Below are positions 44,275 through 55,304 of a DNA stretch of 64,000 nucleotides, one piece after another. Source of the DNA: Arachnopeziza araneosa (taxonomy: Eukaryota > Ascomycota > Leotiomycetes > Helotiales > Arachnopezizaceae); contig QYAI01000030.1 of NCBI GenBank assembly GCA_003988855.1, positions 124,001-188,000 of the forward strand. The letters run 5' to 3'. Numbering within the stretch: position 1 is the stretch's first letter; each line of letters begins with the position of its first letter. The notes below the pieces were generated by a model. It saw only the letters and a program-made list of their open reading frames with translations. It had not been told where the DNA came from and made no database searches. Position numbers and translations under genes: made by a program.

Positions 44275-45749
44275 TAAAGGCGGTGAAAGATATCAGCCGA
44301 CAGATTCTTCAGGATCTCTAGCTTAGAGAGGATTATAGGGATCAAATAAGTAGAAGAATGAGTCGATCGGAATATCAACATTTGACGGGAGCGGGAAATT
44401 TTTTCGTTCAGAAAACTACACGAGAATCCAGCACCGAACAACACCATGCAAAGCCGGCTTTCGGCTTCCCGAGCCTGTTCAACGCCGCCTCGGCGTTCGT
44501 CATGTGAGGAAGCGATGAGGAAGTCGCGTCAGGCTTACTTCCAGACTTGCAGCTCATTTTCCAATCAGTTTTCAAAAGTCTGTAAGAGTTCCAGCTCATG
44601 CTTCCTCCAATTCTCTCCATAATGAGGTAAAATGGGCTGCTGGCCGGCGTACCCTAGGATCTATGACTAGACTCAGAGTAAAGCGGCAAGTCAACAGAAT
44701 GCGGAGAATCAGCCACACGTCTTTCTTCCTGCTACCTAAAAGCTTACTTTCAATGCCAGGCTTGTGTTTAAAGATTTTACAACGAGATACGGCCTGCCAG
44801 CCTGCTTTCAGGGGATTCCATCGCGATTATAGCGCGAGGTCTTTCAGGTAGGGATATTTTAAGAGCTATTAAAGCTTGATCGTCTAGGATCACGTTTCAG
44901 TCTATTTTCCTCTACTAGGTATGATGATTCGCATTCTCTAACGATGAAAACTCACTTAAACAATAACAATAGGTCTTACAACTGTCTACAATTTGCGTAC
45001 AATTTCGCTATCGAAGCAGTTTCCTGTGCTGTTTTTCCGAGACTCCGCATCAAGAAAATCACTCTTTCGCCAACGATTCAGCAAGCTTTCTTTACATTGT
45101 GGCAATTACTCTAACTTTCATCTTTAGCCCCAACAAGGCAATCTCGGCATTAGGACGTCATCCATACTTGGTGACCTCTATGTCCTTTGCTCGTGTACTT
45201 GCCCTTTTTTTCTGCCAGAGACAGCGAATCGGGCATTCGAGGAAATCAATGAAATATTTTTCAACCGTGTTCCGCACGGGAGTTTAAGAATTATATTACT
45301 TATTCTCAGCGTCTTGGAGAGGAAGCTTTGCATCACAAGAGGGATGTCGAACATGTTGAAGAGAAGCATGAATAAGATGTATTTGCCTTACTTGAAGAAT
45401 GCTATGTTAGCAGAGTTTTAAATGATTTATCTTATTTAAGTAGATCAAATTGATGAACTGCCTGCTGGGCTTTATGCTATCTGAATCGTTGTCGCTTTGT
45501 TCCTTTGTCAAGTCGGGTTGTCGGATTTAAGCCCTAATAAGTCCGTTGTTTCCACTCACAAATACTTACCTTAAGCCCATTCTCCCGAATCTCAAGACCA
45601 TAACATTGATTTTTTAGGAAATGATTCCTTCATAACCACTTTTCTGCGGTGAATTCGACTTCAGAGCACCAATCCACTACTGCAGCACCGCTTTGACGAC
45701 TTACACTTATCAGATCGGAAGCAAACTACCTTTCTATTTCAATTTAACA
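44275..45749. other. Intergenic stretch between divergent SDR and SnoaL-like genes
   Basis: No gene recognised. A GC-richer block (about 44440-44530) contains short palindromes such as GCCGGC and CGCCTCGGCG. Confidence 0.45.
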
Positions 45750-46226
45750 ATGACTACCGCCCGCGTTGAAACAGCACTGAAACTCTTCAGCGTATTCGAC
45801 TCATTCTCCTCCCAAACCCTCAAGACGCTCGAGGCCCTCCTAACGCCCGACTTCCAACACTTCTTCGCACCATCAACACCGCCCCGCCCGCCCTTGGACA
45901 AAACCGCATACCTCGCCCACATATCCAGCGGCAAAGAAATCTTGAACGCGTTCCCCATGACGATCAAAGATACCATACAAGATGCAGAGAAGAATCAGGT
46001 TGTCGTTTGGACCAATGGCACTCCGAAATTTAAGACCGAAGTTATGGGGGCCGAGGATACGGAGGAGGATTGGTCGTATGTGGGGGAATATGTGTTCATG
46101 TTTACGCTGGATGAGAAGGGAGAGGGGATTCGGAAGGTGGTGGAGTTTGTGGATAGTAAGGCGACGGATAGGTTGAGGGAGCTGATGATGAAGGCTAAGG
46201 CGAATAAGGCGAATCTAGGGAAGTAG
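45750..46226 (+). CDS. SnoaL-like (NTF2-fold) small protein
   Basis: A 158-codon intronless frame, the size of single-domain SnoaL/NTF2-like proteins. The start MTTARVET at 45750 is preferred over an ATG 19 codons upstream, because the helix beginning there is the first helix of the fold. The order is helix (TALKLFSVFDSF), LEALLTPDFQHFF, a helix with AYLAHI, strands around TIQDAEKNQVVVWTNGTPKF, and WSYVGEYVFMFTLDEKGEGIRKVVEFVDSK, whose YVFMFTLD..KI-type hairpin is characteristic. Such proteins act as small isomerases, cyclases or binding proteins. No catalytic residues can be assigned. The divergent SDR could be a functional partner (inference). Confidence 0.75.
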   Translation: MTTARVETALKLFSVFDSFSSQTLKTLEALLTPDFQHFFAPSTPPRPPLDKTAYLAHISSGKEILNAFPMTIKDTIQDAEKNQVVVWTNGTPKFKTEVMGAEDTEEDWSYVGEYVFMFTLDEKGEGIRKVVEFVDSKATDRLRELMMKAKANKANLGK

Positions 46227-46991
46227 ATTTGCAAGAATATATATCACTACGCGGGTATGGAAGATAGTTAAATAAAATCTCAAGCTGCTTGAGCTGAGCG
46301 TGAGCATAACTAAGTCGAGAGTGATCACGCCTGAGCAGAGAATGAACGAAGCCTGAACACCACAGGATGGAGCGATTTTTTTGGCCTCCTATGTGCCTAG
46401 ATATAGTCTCCCTACCGAACTTCGCCCGGGAATTCATTTTCTGCTCTCTCGCAAGGCTTTTGCTGAAGGTTCGCAACGTGCCTCACAAACCCATTTTGCT
46501 CTATTATCAAGGAGCTCTTAACCTTACTCCTTTGCTAGTTTTCCCTTCTCCTATCCTGAGTCTCGATATTAGTGCTAGAAGGAACCTAAGACACGAACCA
46601 CGATGACTCGATACATTTTCTTATGAGTGGTAGCAACCATTCCCACCCGCTTCTGATCTTTCTGTGGTAATTAAGACTTTCTTTTTCCGAATTGTTTTGA
46701 ATGCTGAATTTACATGCGACAATTAAAAGTGTAAGACCCTACATCATGCTTTCTTGAACCACATTGTAGAGAGACCTTCCACACTATTCTGGCAATTGAA
46801 AGGGTAATTAGTGCCTGAGTGAATGCAGAGAGTTTGCTAACCAGATGCAATGGAAATCCACGGAAATTGAACGAGCGTTCTTGAACAGCAAAGTTTAATT
46901 TCATGGTACGATTTTGTGGTACTTTTCTTTGTAATATTAAGGTATAAGCATTTTACCAACACTGAGCAGGCACCATACTTCCTAAGCAAAA
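46227..46991. other. Intergenic stretch
   Basis: Nothing recognised. Confidence 0.4.
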
Positions 46992-48220
46992 ATGGACTTA
47001 GATACTGCAGACTCAATTGCTGATCTACCAGCTGTGCAAGGATCCCAACCGCACACAAACCTATCTCCCATAGCACTTACTCCAGACGAAGCTTCTAAGT
47101 CAAAAGCAACATCAGTACAGACTCCTGTTGCTCTGGAGAAGGCAGCCTCGATTGCATCTCAAACCCCTGCTGATGACCTCAAGCTCGCTGCTTCCCCAAA
47201 GCCTTCAAATGACTCCACTGAAAAGCCTGCAAGTCCTACGAAGCCAACATCAGTATCTATACAGCAATCGATCACCCCAGGACTAGCTCTAGATGCTTCT
47301 CAGCGAAAGGCCGAACCGATCCAGGCTCCTGTTTCTCCAACGTCGACTTCGACTACATCTCAAAACAGGCCTTCGAACGACAGTGCACAAGATGTAGGAA
47401 CACCTGCGCAGCCACCTATCATCCAAGGTTCAGCTCTCAGTACAACGAGCAAGAACTTCAACTCACAGAGCCCTGCAACGATACCAGCCACACCCCCAAC
47501 GCAAACGGTAACGACAACAACCCCAACTGCACAATCCAGGCCAGTCCTGTAACCTCCAGCATCCGTCATAGTTTTGTCATCCCCATCACCAACCGTGTTA
47601 CCCCCGTGGCCAACCCTATTACCCCTATACGCCAGTCACGCGCAGGCTCATCGTGCAATTCGGCAAGAGTCTCCAGTCGAAGGTCAACCAGCGTACCGGC
47701 CCGGCTCCGTTTCAATGATATACTTCACATTCCAATCAATGCAAATATTGAAGAACTAATAATGCGAGAAGCGGAGAGATCAGCTCGCAGCTCATTTCAC
47801 CTCTTCACAACATGGCTTAAAACAGAGGTATGAGAACGTGTCTAGTTGACTAAAATATGTTTCTGACTACTTTCAAAGAAGAAAAAACAAAAGGAAAAAG
47901 AGGAGGAGCACGAAACGATATGGCATGATCTTTGTTGGATTTCTACCACCGTCGGCAAGGTTTTCGCCTCCGGTCTGGTAGGATGGCTCTACGCTACCTC
48001 CAATTCTATGTTCATCAGGCTTTTGCCAAATGTGAAACAATGCGCTAAAGACGATGTTAATCGCAGTCCTATGTTGAGTATGGTGATGTGGTCATTTATT
48101 TATGGTTTGATCTAGGAGAATGACTCCTCCACAACACATCTGATTATCGCGATTGCTATTGCTACTCTTGCCTTCACGTGGGGACTTGGATGGTGCATGA
48201 GAGAGGTGACAGCTTCGTAA
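46992..48220 (+). CDS. Pro/Ser/Thr-rich protein with C-terminal membrane segments, model uncertain
   Basis: A first frame (46992-47552) encodes a disordered Pro/Ser/Thr/Ala-rich segment of 186 residues. Coding appears to continue in another frame (47560-47827: RFNDILHIPINANIEELIMREAERSARSSFH). A normal 51-bp intron (47828-47878) follows, then a Lys/Glu-rich stretch and KVFASGLVGWLYATSNSMF. The end is probably THLIIAIAIATLAFTWGLGW, a membrane segment before TAA 48218-48220. Two joints are unclear. A 32-bp GT..AG stretch at about 47510 would fix the first frame change but is short for an intron. Near 48070-48115 either a 33-bp or a 60-bp intron could apply. The family is not recognised. It could be intact with tiny introns or a decaying gene. 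Confidence 0.5.
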
Positions 48221-49846
48221 TGTCACTTTTCTTTAGAGATCAAGATAGGAGTTTTGGTGCATGGTCTTGCAAGAGCGTCTTCTTCGAAGATTAGACTGGC
48301 TCGGGAAAACTTAGTTCAGTAGCGTCTGGGTTTCTCCATATGCGATGCAGGAGAAAGAGAAAATAATTTCACAATACCCGAGAGACGGAGGGGGGTGCTG
48401 TAGTGATTAGTAACGTTCTCGTACAGCACCCTATTTTATCCATTGATATGGATTTTCTAAGGTATTTCCTTATTGTGGTGATTCTCCTAATAATACTCAC
48501 TATCTACGTAAATAGTGTTCACGTTCGTAGACCAAAACGAAACCAGCGAAAAAGAAAAATTAATCCTGAGTCTCGAGCTATCCTCCATCTCCTCAGTCTC
48601 TCCATCTCCTCAGTCTCTCCATCTCCTCAGTCTCCTTAGTCTCAATAATTCCCATCTCCTTCACTTCTGCGCTCTCTCTCAATGTCTCCAAGATAGAAAG
48701 CAGCGGCAGAATCAGCAGCCGTGAGAACGATGAATATTCACTCTTTGAGGAGTTGCTTTGAAACTCTATAAATAACCCTCTTGCCATTATTCAGCATTTT
48801 CCCTTCTTCATTACCACTAGTTTTTTGCTTCTCGAACTGATCATTTCCGAGATCATCACTGTTGCTCTGCGGGTTTCCAGCGCCGTCAAGCAACAAGGCT
48901 CCACCCGCTAGCCAATTGTCCCTGTCTTTGCCCAAACCCCCAGATTATTCACGATCATCAAGTCGGGGTTGATCTCTTGAATCGTCATTGTGAATACTGG
49001 CAGATCTATTAAACCTGTTTACTCAAGATTACTTAAAAGGCCGCGTTGGAATCAGTTACTGGTTAAGACTAGCGTGAGATGGATCGGATGCGTACTTTAG
49101 CTTTCCTTTAGGCTGATCCAGCAAATTTAGCACTTTACTTTACTATTCTATCTCCATTGTTCGGTATGTGCATCTTCTTTGTCTTCCTTTCATATTTTAG
49201 GTAGCTGCTTTCTGTTGGACGCTTAGAAAGATTACATGCAAGGACTTATAACTATTCACATGCCAGCTTCTTGAGAGTGAATAACTGCAATAGCCCAGAT
49301 TGATCTCTAACGCCATCTCGGAATTCTTCTGATCCGCTCAACCGACGGCCCGGCAAGCATTTTCGCCAGTCGTTTTGATGTAACATTGTAGTTCGTTTTA
49401 TCCAACGAAAGCTATTGAACTCTCATCATGGTTCGACCGAATCTACCTAACTTTAAATGATTTTCCGGTAAGGGGACTTTTTCCTTGACTTGCTCTGCTA
49501 GCTGTCTTGAGAGTTTTGATCCAGTTCTATTCACCCATGTCGCCCTATCTAATGCGGCACTTTTGCCTTTAAAATATCTCTGCTAAAAAAAATTCGACTC
49601 GACCAATTTTTTGGGGCTTGTCGTGCTAGATACTCATAATATTACAACACCTGCTCCATATCTCCATATAACGCCCTTCAAAAGGGTCAAGAGCAGACAT
49701 CTTGAACTTCTCAAGACCGAAGACTGTAATTCCTGGATTTCAAGACTTGGAAAGAAGCGTTCTCCAATCAGTCAAAGCACGAGTTTGTTGGGCCTGTTTA
49801 GTGGCGAGGGGTATTTGATCCCACCCTCTAATAAGCATTTACATTC
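48221..49846. other. Intergenic stretch, 1.6 kb
   Basis: No gene recognised. It holds a 17-bp tandem repeat at 48583-48633. Confidence 0.45.
48583..48633. repeat. 17-bp tandem repeat, three units
   Basis: TCCATCTCCTCAGTCTC is repeated three times nearly perfectly. Confidence 0.85.
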
Positions 49847-50119
49847 TCAGAAAGAACCAGCGATACACATTTTCTCGTTGTAATACACCGTCTCTGCATC
49901 CTCTGGAGTGTACTCTGGCACACTTATGAAGCTACCATCTGGCTTTAATATTTCTTTTGGGTAGATTTCATCCAAGCTGATTGAAGGATCAAACGTATAG
50001 GATAACAAGTCTCGACCTAGGTGATCGCGTTTATCCATGATAAACTTGACAGTCTCAAACATGTTGATCCAAGACAACTTTATTTTGGTGATAGAACCAG
50101 TTGATGGATGGCCTCTCAC
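49847..50119 (-). CDS. Short open frame of unknown function
   Basis: Ninety codons. The product is hydrophilic and has ordinary composition (FDPSISLDEIYPKEI, VPEYTPEDAETVYY), which looks more coding-like than the surrounding open frames. I do not recognise it. It may be an exon of a larger gene together with 50207-50521, since both are on the minus strand, but no convincing splice joint was found. Confidence 0.3.
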   Translation of the reverse strand: MRGHPSTGSITKIKLSWINMFETVKFIMDKRDHLGRDLLSYTFDPSISLDEIYPKEILKPDGSFISVPEYTPEDAETVYYNEKMCIAGSF

Positions 50120-50206
50120 AACAGGATGGGTTTAGCTAGTAACGTCAAGATAAAACGTCGAAACTCCGCCGAATTTGAGTAGCTGCAATATGCTGCCACG
50201 CTGGTT

Positions 50207-50521
50207 TCATTCCCGCGATCTCCCAGCAGCCATTGAAGCTGCAGCAGCCGAAGCTCGTGATTTTCGATGATGGCTACGACTTGGTTGCATTATATCCTCT
50301 TCTTCATCACTGTCTACAAGAGTCCTTTGTTTGACATTCTTTGAATCTTTGTCAAAAGCCAAGTTCGAATCTTCAGCGTTCTCGTCTTCGGGTTTGTAGG
50401 AAGCCTGACGAGACTGTGGAGGTTGCTTTCTGGTTCGTTCACTGGTAGACGAGTCTCCATCTGCCACCGACTTACGTTTCCCTTTTGACCACATATTGAA
50501 TATTTTGGATAAGCTGCACAC
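50207..50521 (-). CDS. Short low-complexity open frame, possibly nuclear
   Basis: One hundred and four codons, almost fully disordered: a basic start (WSKGKRKSVADGDSS), an acidic patch (DSDEEED), then HHRKSRASAAAASMAAGRS. Composition suggests a nuclear or nucleic-acid-associated tail. The family is not recognised. An upstream or downstream exon may be missing. Confidence 0.3.
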   Translation of the reverse strand: MCSLSKIFNMWSKGKRKSVADGDSSTSERTRKQPPQSRQASYKPEDENAEDSNLAFDKDSKNVKQRTLVDSDEEEDIMQPSRSHHRKSRASAAAASMAAGRSRE

Positions 50522-51572
50522 TTAAGCTATGAACTTTCTTCTTTAAGAAGCTCCGTAGGCAGAGGCGTTGCTCTGCTGAAACGAGTGATTTTTGTAGAGC
50601 AAGGGTGTTGCTTTGCAAAAACTGGCAAATAATGTTTGAGGAAATGATGTGTCGTAGGTATGAATCGTCTGAGAGTGAAAGAGCCCCTAGATTTTAGTAT
50701 ACTCCAAGAATCGTGTGTGATAGAGTAAATGATACCTATTCAGGTGACTAGATAAACCACGTGATCAAGTAAACAATGGTAATGTCGTGGAATTAAGCGA
50801 GCATGGTATTTATACTCCCTACGATGTTTTTTCTCACTTCAACATCTTTCTCAACTAAAACTACTCTTCCTGGTAAGCAAGAGCCAGAGCAACAACGGTG
50901 CTCTGCATTTCATCACTCTAACAACTTCACAGACGCTCTCCAGGGCCACCTTGAAAGCGCAGCAGCATGTCGTCCTCTAAAGCCAATGGATTCGCTTCGC
51001 AAGGAGTTGAGCTAGGTTTCTCCAAATTTTAGAATTCACTATTAAGACCTTAGTTCTTCAGCAGCCGCCTCCATCAAATATGGCAACACATCAGAATCTG
51101 AATCCTATTCGGTGCCAAGCTCTGCACCAAAATCTGTGCCAAATCCTCCGCCTGTACCTCTGCTCGCCTAACCAGATCAGCATGGAGAAACGTCATCTCT
51201 TTGTTATCAGTCACTTCATCAAATCTATTGTGGCAATCCGTTCCAATGACAACCGTAGTCCCAAGTAAAAGACCTGCATGAGTTCCTGACCCAGATTTAA
51301 GAGAATTTCTGGAGCATGGATCAGATATGTAGCGACGAATGGTTCTTCATGCGACCCCCCTAGCGACAGCCATAACAAGACGATCTCAGGATAGCTGTGT
51401 GCTATGAAAAAGTGTATGCTGCGGCTCGGGAAGTCCCTACGACGCATATTCCTGCGCTGTAGCGACAAAAAGGTCGAAACCTAAAAGTAGAAGCACCATC
51501 TAAGTTTGGATCTGGGTCATAACCGAACTGGATATCGCCCGAATCAGACACAACAAGTTCCTCATTAGAGTC
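50522..51572. other. Intergenic stretch
   Basis: No gene recognised. Motifs related to the 29.5-30 kb repeats occur here (GCGTTGCTCTGCTGAAACGAG near 50565, GGTGCTCTGC near 50900). CACGTG at 50758-50763. A minus-strand open frame at 51211-51468 is unassigned. Confidence 0.4.
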
Positions 51573-51839
51573 TCACTCAATTGTTATGCGAGTGCTGTTT
51601 CGGCTGCGCTGAATAGTTTCCATGGAAGACACTTGTTTATCAATGGATGACGTGAATCTGGGGGCGGCAGCGGAACGTTGCGCCGGGATCAGGTTCGTAG
51701 ACCGAGCGGAGGTGTGCTTCCGCTTCATCTTCAAGCTCTGTACGCTCAGCAGTTGCTCATGTTTTAACGGGATGTCTTTCTGAATGAACACTAGGGGTCG
51801 AGGCGGGTGAAATTCGTCTTCGACGAACGAAAAAATCAC
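51573..51839 (-). CDS. Short open frame of unknown function
   Basis: Eighty-eight codons on the minus strand (FVEDEFHPPRPLVFIQKDIP, then a basic KMKRKHTSARS stretch). Composition is plausible for a coding exon, but no family or splice partner was found. Confidence 0.25.
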   Translation of the reverse strand: MIFSFVEDEFHPPRPLVFIQKDIPLKHEQLLSVQSLKMKRKHTSARSTNLIPAQRSAAAPRFTSSIDKQVSSMETIQRSRNSTRITIE

Positions 51840-51913
51840 AACCGCAAAATGTCAATACTCGTCTTGAACAAGCACTTGAAACTTAAGATATAGAGCTCTT
51901 AGATACTCATATT

Positions 51914-52552
51914 TTATTGTTTAGAGCTTTTATCGACTTTAGTAGAGTAAAGATTGTGGTATTTGAGCTTCGACTGTACGATTTCCCGACGCTTCGGCAA
52001 AGACGAATTGTGACCGCTTCGGGTGGGCGTATATGGTAGAAAGTTTGGTACTGGCAAACCATTACTGATAGCCGCCTTGATCTTCCTTACGATTGGAGAG
52101 TGAAGAAATTGTTGATAAGCTCCTAGAAAACTGGTATACAGCGCTTCACCGATTTGAGAGAGCTTTCGTGCCTCTAAGATATCTCCTATATCACCAATAT
52201 CCAGGTCGACATCGTAGATATGCATAGTAGTAAACCAAAAATCTGCCCCTTGCACGTTGTTCTTCTCATGGTTATCTTTGCAGCCAGCAAGACCACCAGC
52301 ATGTGGGGATGATGCACCACCAGCGTAGACGAAGTTGAATGTCCCATCAGTATTGACGCCAATACCATGTCCATAACTCCCTAGGCAAATTGCATCTCAG
52401 TAATTTATCTATAAAAGGTGACGAAGTCACAACTTACCCGCATGATCCGTATCAACCCATTGAAGAGACTGCAGCTGATCCCACAATGGCGCAGCCTCTT
52501 GATTGAAGAGCTTCCTGAATTGTGGCAATGTATACTTCGAGATGATTTCCAT
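51914..52552 (-). CDS. Uncharacterised protein
   Basis: Two exons (52438-52552 and 51914-52380) joined by a 57-bp intron (GTAAGT..GCCTAG) give 582 nt, 193 residues. The joint restores a continuous stretch, DTDHAGSYGHGIGVNTDG, which supports a real gene. Features: a Gly/Ala/Ser/His turn-rich part (FVYAGGASSPHAGGLAGCK), a hydrophobic stretch with DVDLDIGDIGDI, then helices and a basic tail. No signal peptide or known motif. The ATG at 52552 is the first usable one; the frame stays open upstream, so one or more 5' exons between 52600 and 53060 may be missing. The family is not recognised. Confidence 0.45.
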
Positions 52553-53456
52553 CCAGGAATTGGCGTTTCTACTAGTCCCTTAAAAGTTTTATCAGCCAAG
52601 TTATTTTTGAATACATGTGCCAAAAACTCTATTTTAGGAAATGTGCTTTCTATTATATTTACCTCCTTTGCAAATTCGCTTGTCTTAGGGTCTCGAGCTC
52701 AGTGTGATTTTGTCGGGTTGCTGCTCGACATAGAATTGCAGACCAGCTACAGCTGCTTGATCCCAGGAGTGTGCTAGTTGAGGTAATTGATTGATTTGAC
52801 TGAGGGTCCGGAGGGTCACAGTCCGCTTGGATAAGCTGTGCCCAAGAGAAAGCTTCCAGAATAGGTTCCACCTGTTCTAGCTAGGAGGTCGGATCACTGC
52901 AAAAGAAGATGGAATTCAATTGCAGGAGGGTTTGTTGCTATATCACATTACTTACACAGTCTGTAGACGAGGATTCTGCTTGTTCTGATATTTTGGTATT
53001 GGTGACTCCAAAGAAAGAAGAGACGCGCGGGTGGGTTCCAAAAGTACTAAGCGTGCTCAGAGACACCTTCTACTAAGTATTAGCTACGGTATTCTCTATT
53101 GAACCCATTCCGAGTCAATCGAGTATCTTCTGTGCCGCATGCTCTTGAACACACCATCGCTCAAACTCTGGGAATTTCAAACCCGAGGTTGCTCTCTTGA
53201 ACGTCGTGATTGCGAGCAGTTGATAGATATACCAAGGTAGGAAGCTTGGGGAAGAAAAGATATTTCAAGTTCACATGTTATTCATCTATATGTATCATTC
53301 AGAGAACCATTGCCATTTTGTGCAAAGCAAAGCTATCTATTTGATATCCTCAGAATTGCACCCAGAGAAAACGCTTCCGTAAAAGTTCCACCACTCCTCA
53401 TCCCGGCCACTCCAGGCCACCAGCTTTGCAATAAACAGACAGCAGAGCTTGCCCAT
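52553..53456. other. Stretch with possible missing exons
   Basis: GTAAAT and GTAAGT donor-like sites on the minus strand (near 52670 and 52955) and short open pieces suggest upstream exons of the 51914-52552 gene, but no single frame holds together. The TEF1 3' end begins at 53457. Confidence 0.35.
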
Positions 53457-54861
53457 CTATTTTTTAGCCCCCGCTTTGACCGCGGCCTTCGTAACCTTGC
53501 CAGCCTGAAAAAATCTAAGTCAGTACGGGGTCATGAGATATTTGGGAGTGGTAGAAGTTGGCTTACCTTGTCAGACTTCTCCACGCTCTTGATAACGCCA
53601 ACTGCCACGGTCTGGCGCATATCGCGAACGGCGAAGCGACCAAGCGGAGGATAATCAGTGAAGGCCTCAACACACATTGGCTTGGATGGAACCATCTTGA
53701 CAATGGCAGCATCACCAGACTTGATAAACTTGGGGGCGTTTTCAATGGATTTACCGGTACGACGATCAATCTTCTCAAGGAGCTCAGAGAACTTGCAGGC
53801 AATGTGGGCAGTGTGGCAATCCAAGACTGGAGCGTAACCAGCACCGACTTGACCAGGGTGGTTGAGGACGATGACTTGGGCATTGAAAGACTCGGCAGCC
53901 TTGGGAGGGTCGTTCTTGGAGTCACCAGCGACATTACCACGACGAATTTCCTTGACAGAGACGTTCTTGACGTTGAAACCAACGTTGTCACCTGGGAGAC
54001 CCTCAACGAGCTGTTCGTGGTGCATCTCAACGGACTTGACTTCAGTGGTGACACCAGCGGGGGCGAAGGTGACGACCATACCGGCCTTGATGATACCAGT
54101 CTCAACACGACCAACGGGCACCGTGCCAATACCACCAATCTTGTAGACATCCTGAAGAGGGAGACGGAGGGGCTTATCGGTAGGACGGGAAGGAGGGTCG
54201 ATAGCATCAATGGCCTCGAGAAGGGTCTTGCCAGAGGACTTTCCAGCCTTGGTCTCCTTCTCCCAGCCCTTGTACCAAGGAGCGTTGCTGGAGACGTCGA
54301 TCATGTTGTCACCGTTGAATCCGGAGATAGGAACGAAAGCAACAGTCTTTGGGTTGTAACCGACCTTCTTGATGAAGTTGGAGGTCTCCTTGATGATTTC
54401 TTGGAAACGGGCCTCGGACCACTTGGTGGTGTCCATCTTGTTGATGGCAACAATGAGCTGCTTGACACCGAGAGTGTAGGCGAGAAGGGCGTGCTCACGG
54501 GTCTGGCCATCCTTGGAGATACCAGCCTCGAACTCACCAGTACCGGCGGCAATGATGAGAATAGCACAATCAGCTTGGGAAGTACCAGTGATCATGTTCT
54601 TGATGAAATCACGGTGACCGGGGGCATCTGCGACAGGTGAGCAGCTGTAGATACATGATGCAACTGGATCGACCTACCAATAACGGTAACATAGTACTTT
54701 GGGGTCTCGAACTTCCAGAGAGCGATATCGATGGTGATACCACGCTCACGCTCGGCCTTTAGCTTGTCAAGAACCCAGGCATATTTGAAAGAACCCTTGC
54801 CCAACTCAGCGGCTTCCTAAGGGGGATGTTAGCATGTGTTATGCGCTGGTTGGGCATCAAT

Positions 54862-54897
<36 letters not shown>

Positions 54898-55304
54898 TGT
54901 TGCTGTGCCAAAATGGTCCGGGCGCAAAAAAACCTGTGTGGGATTTACCCCACCGAGGGGCAAATTTTCGCGCGATAAGAGGAGGAGACGTTGACAGCGT
55001 GCCAATAAGACGAAATGGAAAAGCTCACCTTCTCGAACTTCTCGATGGTACGCTTGTCGATTCCACCGCACTTGTAGATCAAATGTCCTGTTATGTATGA
55101 GCTTAAGCTTCGAAAGAGGTGTCGTGGCTCCCGTCGCGCGATGGCGGGGTATCGATGTCGAGAGATGGAGGGTGAGACTTGCCTGTGGTAGTCGACTTGC
55201 CGGAATCGACATGGCCGATAACGACGACGTTAATGTGCATCTTTTCCTTACTATTGAGGTCAGTGCCATGTCATGATGGATGGATGTTGATGATCTTACC
55301 CCAT
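53457..55304 (-). CDS. TEF1: Translation elongation factor 1-alpha
   Basis: Six exons (55300-55304, 55183-55250, 55029-55087, 54678-54816, 53567-54627, 53457-53504) splice to 1380 nt, 459 residues, the usual length. The first exon is only five bases (ATGGG), as often in fungal TEF1. The GTPase motifs are present: GHVDSGKST (P-loop), the effector region with ERERGITID, DAPGHRD, and NKMD. The product delivers aminoacyl-tRNA to the ribosome in the cytosol. Introns are 49, 95, 212, 50 and 62 bp. The second starts with GC (ACAG/GCAAGT) and the third holds a (TG)15 run. The third intron is in the region used for fungal phylogenetics. Upstream there is a CT-rich stretch, normal for highly expressed fungal genes. 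The antisense 360-codon open frame here is a shadow. Confidence 0.99.
54867..54896. repeat. (TG)15 microsatellite in a TEF1 intron
   Basis: Fifteen perfect TG units lie inside the 212-bp third intron (54817-55028). Confidence 0.98.

Noticed and set aside
53563..54210. A 215-codon frame on the same strand as TEF1 in another phase
   Set aside because: Low-complexity Ser/Leu/Val composition produced by reading TEF1 codons out of frame.
53558..54640. A 360-codon open frame antisense to TEF1
   Set aside because: It is the well-known shadow produced by strong codon bias in TEF1; the minus strand encodes an unmistakable elongation factor with correct introns.
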